Assembly: GCF_003663825.1 (NCBI RefSeq)
Contig: NZ_RCCC01000001.1
Span: 2,488,501-2,552,500, forward strand
Direction: 5' to 3'
Length of the DNA stretch: 64,000 nucleotides
Source of the DNA: Acidovorax sp. 106
GTDB taxonomy: Bacteria > Pseudomonadota > Gammaproteobacteria > Burkholderiales > Burkholderiaceae_C
Shown here: positions 61,371 to 64,000 of the stretch, piece by piece
How positions within the stretch are numbered: position 1 is the stretch's first letter
Layout of the letters: each line of letters opens with the position of its first letter
The notes under the pieces: generated by a model
What the model saw: the letters and a program-made list of their open reading frames with translations, nothing else
Told to the model about the DNA's origin: nothing
The model's database searches: none
Program-made: the position numbers and the translations under genes

Positions 61371-62942
61371 TCAGCGCGCCCCAATCAGGGTGTGGTTTGC
61401 GCTGGGGAGCTTGAAGCTCGAAACCGTCTCCACCAGGCCCCGTGCCTGGGCATTGAGCCCCGCTGCTGCAGCGGCCATTTGTTCGACCAGGGCCGCGTTT
61501 TGCTGGGTGGCCTGGTCCATCTGGGTGACGGCCTCATTGACCTGGTCCACGCCCTGGCTCTGCTCGGAGCTGGCTGCGCTGATCTCGCCCACGATGTCGG
61601 TGACCCTTTTGATGGCGCCCACCACCTCTTCCATGGTTTGACCGGCGCGGTCCACCAGCGCGGTGCCTGCTTCCACGCGCTCCACGCTGGTGCTGATCAG
61701 GCTTTTGATTTCGCGGGCCGCTTCGGCAGACCGACCCGCCAAATTGCGGACCTCGCTCGCCACCACGGCAAAGCCGCGCCCTTGTTCCCCTGCGCGTGCA
61801 GCTTCTACCGCAGCGTTCAAGGCGAGGATGTTGGTTTGGAAGGCAATGGAGTCAATGACCCCAATGATGTCGCTGATCTTCTTGCTGCTTTCGTTGATGC
61901 CACGCATGGTGGCCACCACCTCTGCCACCACCTCGCCCCCTTGGGCAGCCACTGCCGACGCACTTTGCGCCATCTGGTTGGCTTGGCGCGAGTTGTCTGC
62001 GTTCATGCGCACGGTGGAGTTGAGCTCCTCCATCGATGCCGCGGTCTCCTCCAGAGCGCTGGCCTGTCGCTCGGTGCGCGCCGACAGGTCATCGTTGCCC
62101 TGCGCAATTTCGCCAGACGCTGCAGAGACGCTGGCTGCGCCATTGTGCACTGCGCTGACCAGCGTCACCAGCGCGATTTGCATGCTCTTGAAGCCGTGCA
62201 ACAACTGCGCGGTTTCATTGGTACCCCGTGCCTCGATGTGCTGTGTCAGGTCACCCTGGGCGATTGCGTCCGAAAACGCAATGGCGCGGCGCAGGGGCTG
62301 GGAGATGGAGCGAATGACCAGGTACCCGAACACCAGGGCGAGTGCAATGCTGATGAACAGCGAGGCGATCAGGCCAAAGGCCATGCCCTGATAAAGAGAC
62401 TCTGATTGCTCATATTCTGCTTTGGCGATGTCCAGTTGCACCTGCACCAGCTTGCCCAGCACGTCCTGCAAGGGGTCCAGGGCTGGGTACATCTCTTTGG
62501 CGGCATAGGCGGTCAGCGCTGCCGTGTCCCCAGCTTTCAAAATTTGCTCCAGGCGGTTCACCGAGGTGTCCGCTGTGGATTGCAGTCTCCTGAACTGCCC
62601 CACCAGCTGCACTTCTTGCGCCACCAGTTCGGTCGCCAGGTAGGCGTTCCATTGCTCCTGAATGTCCTTGCGTGCTTGCGCCACAGACTGCAAGCCTTGC
62701 GCAGGGGTCATGGCTGCATCTCTCACTTTGTGGGCGGTGTCGACGATGTTGATGGCGTACGCGTCAGAGACCAGCTTGATCTGCTTGAGGGGCACCACGC
62801 GGTCTTGGTAGACGGTGTTCAGCCCCTGATTGGCCCGTTGCATGCCCAGCAGCCCTGCGGTGCCGATCACCGCAGTCAAAAGGCACAGCGCCGCGAGCAG
62901 CAATGCCAGGCGGGTTGAGATGCGGATGTTGTCGAGATGCAT
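61371..62942 (-). CDS. Methyl-accepting chemotaxis protein
   Basis: 523 aa from the ATG at 62942 (GGAAAAAGG upstream). First membrane helix about 10-33 ([24 protein letters not shown]), four-helix-bundle periplasmic sensor to about 185, second helix (about 190-212, [23 protein letters not shown]), HAMP to 265, then a signalling domain with the hairpin tip [33 protein letters not shown] near residues 360-395. It lacks a CheR-binding pentapeptide. A cheW gene lies 91 bp upstream on the same strand, so the two probably share a transcript. Confidence 0.94.
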   Translation of the reverse strand: MHLDNIRISTRLALLLAALCLLTAVIGTAGLLGMQRANQGLNTVYQDRVVPLKQIKLVSDAYAINIVDTAHKVRDAAMTPAQGLQSVAQARKDIQEQWNAYLATELVAQEVQLVGQFRRLQSTADTSVNRLEQILKAGDTAALTAYAAKEMYPALDPLQDVLGKLVQVQLDIAKAEYEQSESLYQGMAFGLIASLFISIALALVFGYLVIRSISQPLRRAIAFSDAIAQGDLTQHIEARGTNETAQLLHGFKSMQIALVTLVSAVHNGAASVSAASGEIAQGNDDLSARTERQASALEETAASMEELNSTVRMNADNSRQANQMAQSASAVAAQGGEVVAEVVATMRGINESSKKISDIIGVIDSIAFQTNILALNAAVEAARAGEQGRGFAVVASEVRNLAGRSAEAAREIKSLISTSVERVEAGTALVDRAGQTMEEVVGAIKRVTDIVGEISAASSEQSQGVDQVNEAVTQMDQATQQNAALVEQMAAAAAGLNAQARGLVETVSSFKLPSANHTLIGAR

Positions 62943-63033
62943 GGCAGTACCTTTTTCCAACGGTCAAAACAGTCAGACCCGCGGTGCAGGTGTGCGGCTT
63001 GGAAATTTCTTGCGCCCTTGGCCTGCCGGGGTC

Positions 63034-63555
63034 CTATTGCACGGATTCTTCTTGCGCAGCCATCACCGTGTCCTGCAAGAACTTTTCGATGTCCAGCAGG
63101 ATGAGCATGCGGTCGTCCACCGAGCCGATGGCCAGCAGGTGCTCGGGGTCGAAGTTCGAGTCCAGTGCAGGCACGGGGCGCAGTTGCGAGGGCTCCAGCG
63201 TGAGCACGTCCGAGACGCCGTCCACCACTACGCCGATCACGCGCTGGCCAATGTTCAGCACGATCACCACGGTGAGGTGGTTGTATTGCACTTCGCTCAC
63301 ACCCAGCTTGATGCGCAGGTCGATGATGGGAACGATCACGCCGCGCAGGTTCACCACGCCCTTGAGGTGCTCGGGGGCGTTGGCGATGGTGGTGGGCTTT
63401 TCGTAAGAGCGTATTTCCTGCACGCGCAGGATGTCCACCCCGTATTCCTCGTTGGCAATCTTGAACGCCAGAAATTCTCGAATGTCGGTCAGAACTCCAA
63501 TCCTTGCAGAAGATGTGGCAGAGGATGAAGGTGTGGCTGTTGCGGCGTTGATCAT
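63034..63555 (-). CDS. cheW: Chemotaxis coupling protein CheW
   Basis: 173 aa. A serine/threonine-rich leader of about 25 residues is followed by the CheW fold: REFLAFKIANEEYGVDILRVQEIRSYEKPTTIANAPEHLKGVVNLRGVIVPIIDLRIKLG (about 27-86), VVDGVSDVLTLEPSQLRPVP and LAIGSVDDRMLILLDIEKFL at the end. It couples receptors to the CheA kinase. It precedes the chemoreceptor gene. A good sigma70-type promoter lies at 63593-63622. Confidence 0.95.
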   Translation of the reverse strand: MINAATATPSSSATSSARIGVLTDIREFLAFKIANEEYGVDILRVQEIRSYEKPTTIANAPEHLKGVVNLRGVIVPIIDLRIKLGVSEVQYNHLTVVIVLNIGQRVIGVVVDGVSDVLTLEPSQLRPVPALDSNFDPEHLLAIGSVDDRMLILLDIEKFLQDTVMAAQEESVQ

Positions 63556-63592
63556 CGGACACCCCGTCTTAAATGATAAAAATGTGATTCAA

Positions 63593-63622
63593 ATTCTATC
63601 GATCTTGTAGATTGTGTGTCAA
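63593..63622 (-). promoter_or_regulatory. Sigma70 promoter of cheW
   Basis: On the minus strand TTGACA, 18 bases, TAGAAT, about 38 bp upstream of the cheW start codon; predicted start near 63586. Confidence 0.7.
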
Positions 63623-63704
63623 ATTTTTCAAATTAAATTTCTTCTGCGGCGTTGGTCCTTGGTGGTTTTTGTGTTCGGGTGACGGCTGCCTGCACAATCC
63701 GGGG

Positions 63705-64000
63705 ATGAAAACGATCCGACTCAAGCAAGGCAAGGAGCGCTCGCTGCAGCGCCGCCACCCGTGGATATTTGACTCCGCCATCGCCAAAGGCGGTGGCGAC
63801 AGTGGCGAGACGGTGCGCGTGGAGTCGCACGAAGGGCAATTTTTGGGCTGGGCCGCGTTCAGCCCCAACTCGCGCATCCGGGCGCGGGTGTGGAGCTTTG
63901 ACGAAACGCAGCGCATTGATGCTTCTTTTTTCATAGCTGCTTGCGCTCGTTCCATAAGCGCTAGAGCCCGATTTGATGTGAAAAGCGATGGTGTGCGGCT
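63705..64000 (+). CDS. rlmI: RlmI-type class I SAM-dependent rRNA methyltransferase, 5' part
   Basis: The first 98 codons are in the window. MKTIRLKQGKERSLQRRHPW IFDSAI is the typical PUA-domain start of the RlmI family (m5C1962 of 23S rRNA in E. coli), followed by GETVRVESHEGQFLGWAAFSPNSRIRARVWSFDETQRID. The stretch after ID (FFIAACARSISARARFDV) is where the family has a variable helix and is here encoded by a family 1 repeat, after which the conserved SDGVR resumes. The Rossmann methyltransferase domain lies beyond the window. The cheW promoter is divergent, and I see no strong promoter for this gene. Confidence 0.85.
   Translation, partial: MKTIRLKQGKERSLQRRHPWIFDSAIAKGGGDSGETVRVESHEGQFLGWAAFSPNSRIRARVWSFDETQRIDASFFIAACARSISARARFDVKSDGVR
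63932..63974. repeat. Family 1 repeat inside the RlmI-type gene
   Basis: CATAGCTGCTTGCGCTCGTT CCATAAGCGCTAGAGCCCGA TTT; in frame with the methyltransferase gene. Confidence 0.75.

Overview
The window looks like chromosome from a high-GC betaproteobacterium of the Comamonadaceae (Acidovorax/Delftia/Comamonas-like). The reasons are several orphan Bug (TctC-type) periplasmic receptors, the dapF-DUF484-xerC order, a class A RNase P RNA, and two dispersed repeat families that I associate with that group from general knowledge. This placement comes from protein resemblance and gene order only; no search was run.

Layout. 1-2532 (minus): lldP-lldR-lldD L-lactate operon, lldD cut by the window edge, with two GntR-type operators upstream. 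3065-6005 (minus): a TRAP transporter dctQ-dctM-dctP. 6237-7116: a complete IS5-family element. 7140-12451 (plus): a HypT-like LysR regulator and a five-gene glutamate/aspartate ABC transporter with two paralogous binding proteins. 12582-18971: a hypothetical exported protein, an RpiR regulator divergent from an M20 peptidase and a Bug receptor, then pyrC and a DUF3025 gene. 19144-23936: htpX, a two-gene DUF4132 module on the other strand, and a broken duplicate of the htpX 3' end on its far side. 23993-36517: a LysR gene divergent from a beta-oxidation cluster that resembles the pimelate/dicarboxylate (pim) operon, with a CoA transferase, EtfBA and two Bug receptors. 36751-41206: a chemoreceptor, a COG2509-type flavoprotein and cysteine synthase.

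41411-49674 is the most unusual region: an RNA-repair locus. The sigma54 activator RtcR (plus) faces a long minus-strand operon with the order slipin, unknown 270-aa protein, RtcB ligase, RlaP-like nucleotidyltransferase, unknown 182-aa protein, RtcA cyclase. Between RtcR and the first protein gene lies about 550 bp of apparently structured RNA. A -24/-12 promoter predicts a start at about 47894, exactly where a 127-nt RNA with paired ends begins. It is followed by two tRNA-like cloverleaf relics whose anticodon arms are short hairpins with GCAA loops, then by a run of small hairpins.

49997-64000 holds housekeeping and envelope genes: a lipoprotein with a hexanucleotide repeat, rnpB, an M48 peptidase with a DUF898 membrane protein, an S4 protein that has lost the pseudouridine synthase aspartate, a NUDIX-metallo-beta-lactamase fusion, dapF-DUF484-xerC, a signal peptidase, a DUF2799 lipoprotein, a chemoreceptor with cheW, and the start of an RlmI-type methyltransferase.

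Dispersed repeats run through the whole window. Family 1 is a roughly 45-bp double palindrome (core AGCGCTT...AAGCGCT followed by TAGCTAT...ATAGC). It is found between genes and also, in frame, inside four protein-coding genes. Family 2 is a GC-rich element of about 110 bp that begins at or just after stop codons in all four copies seen.
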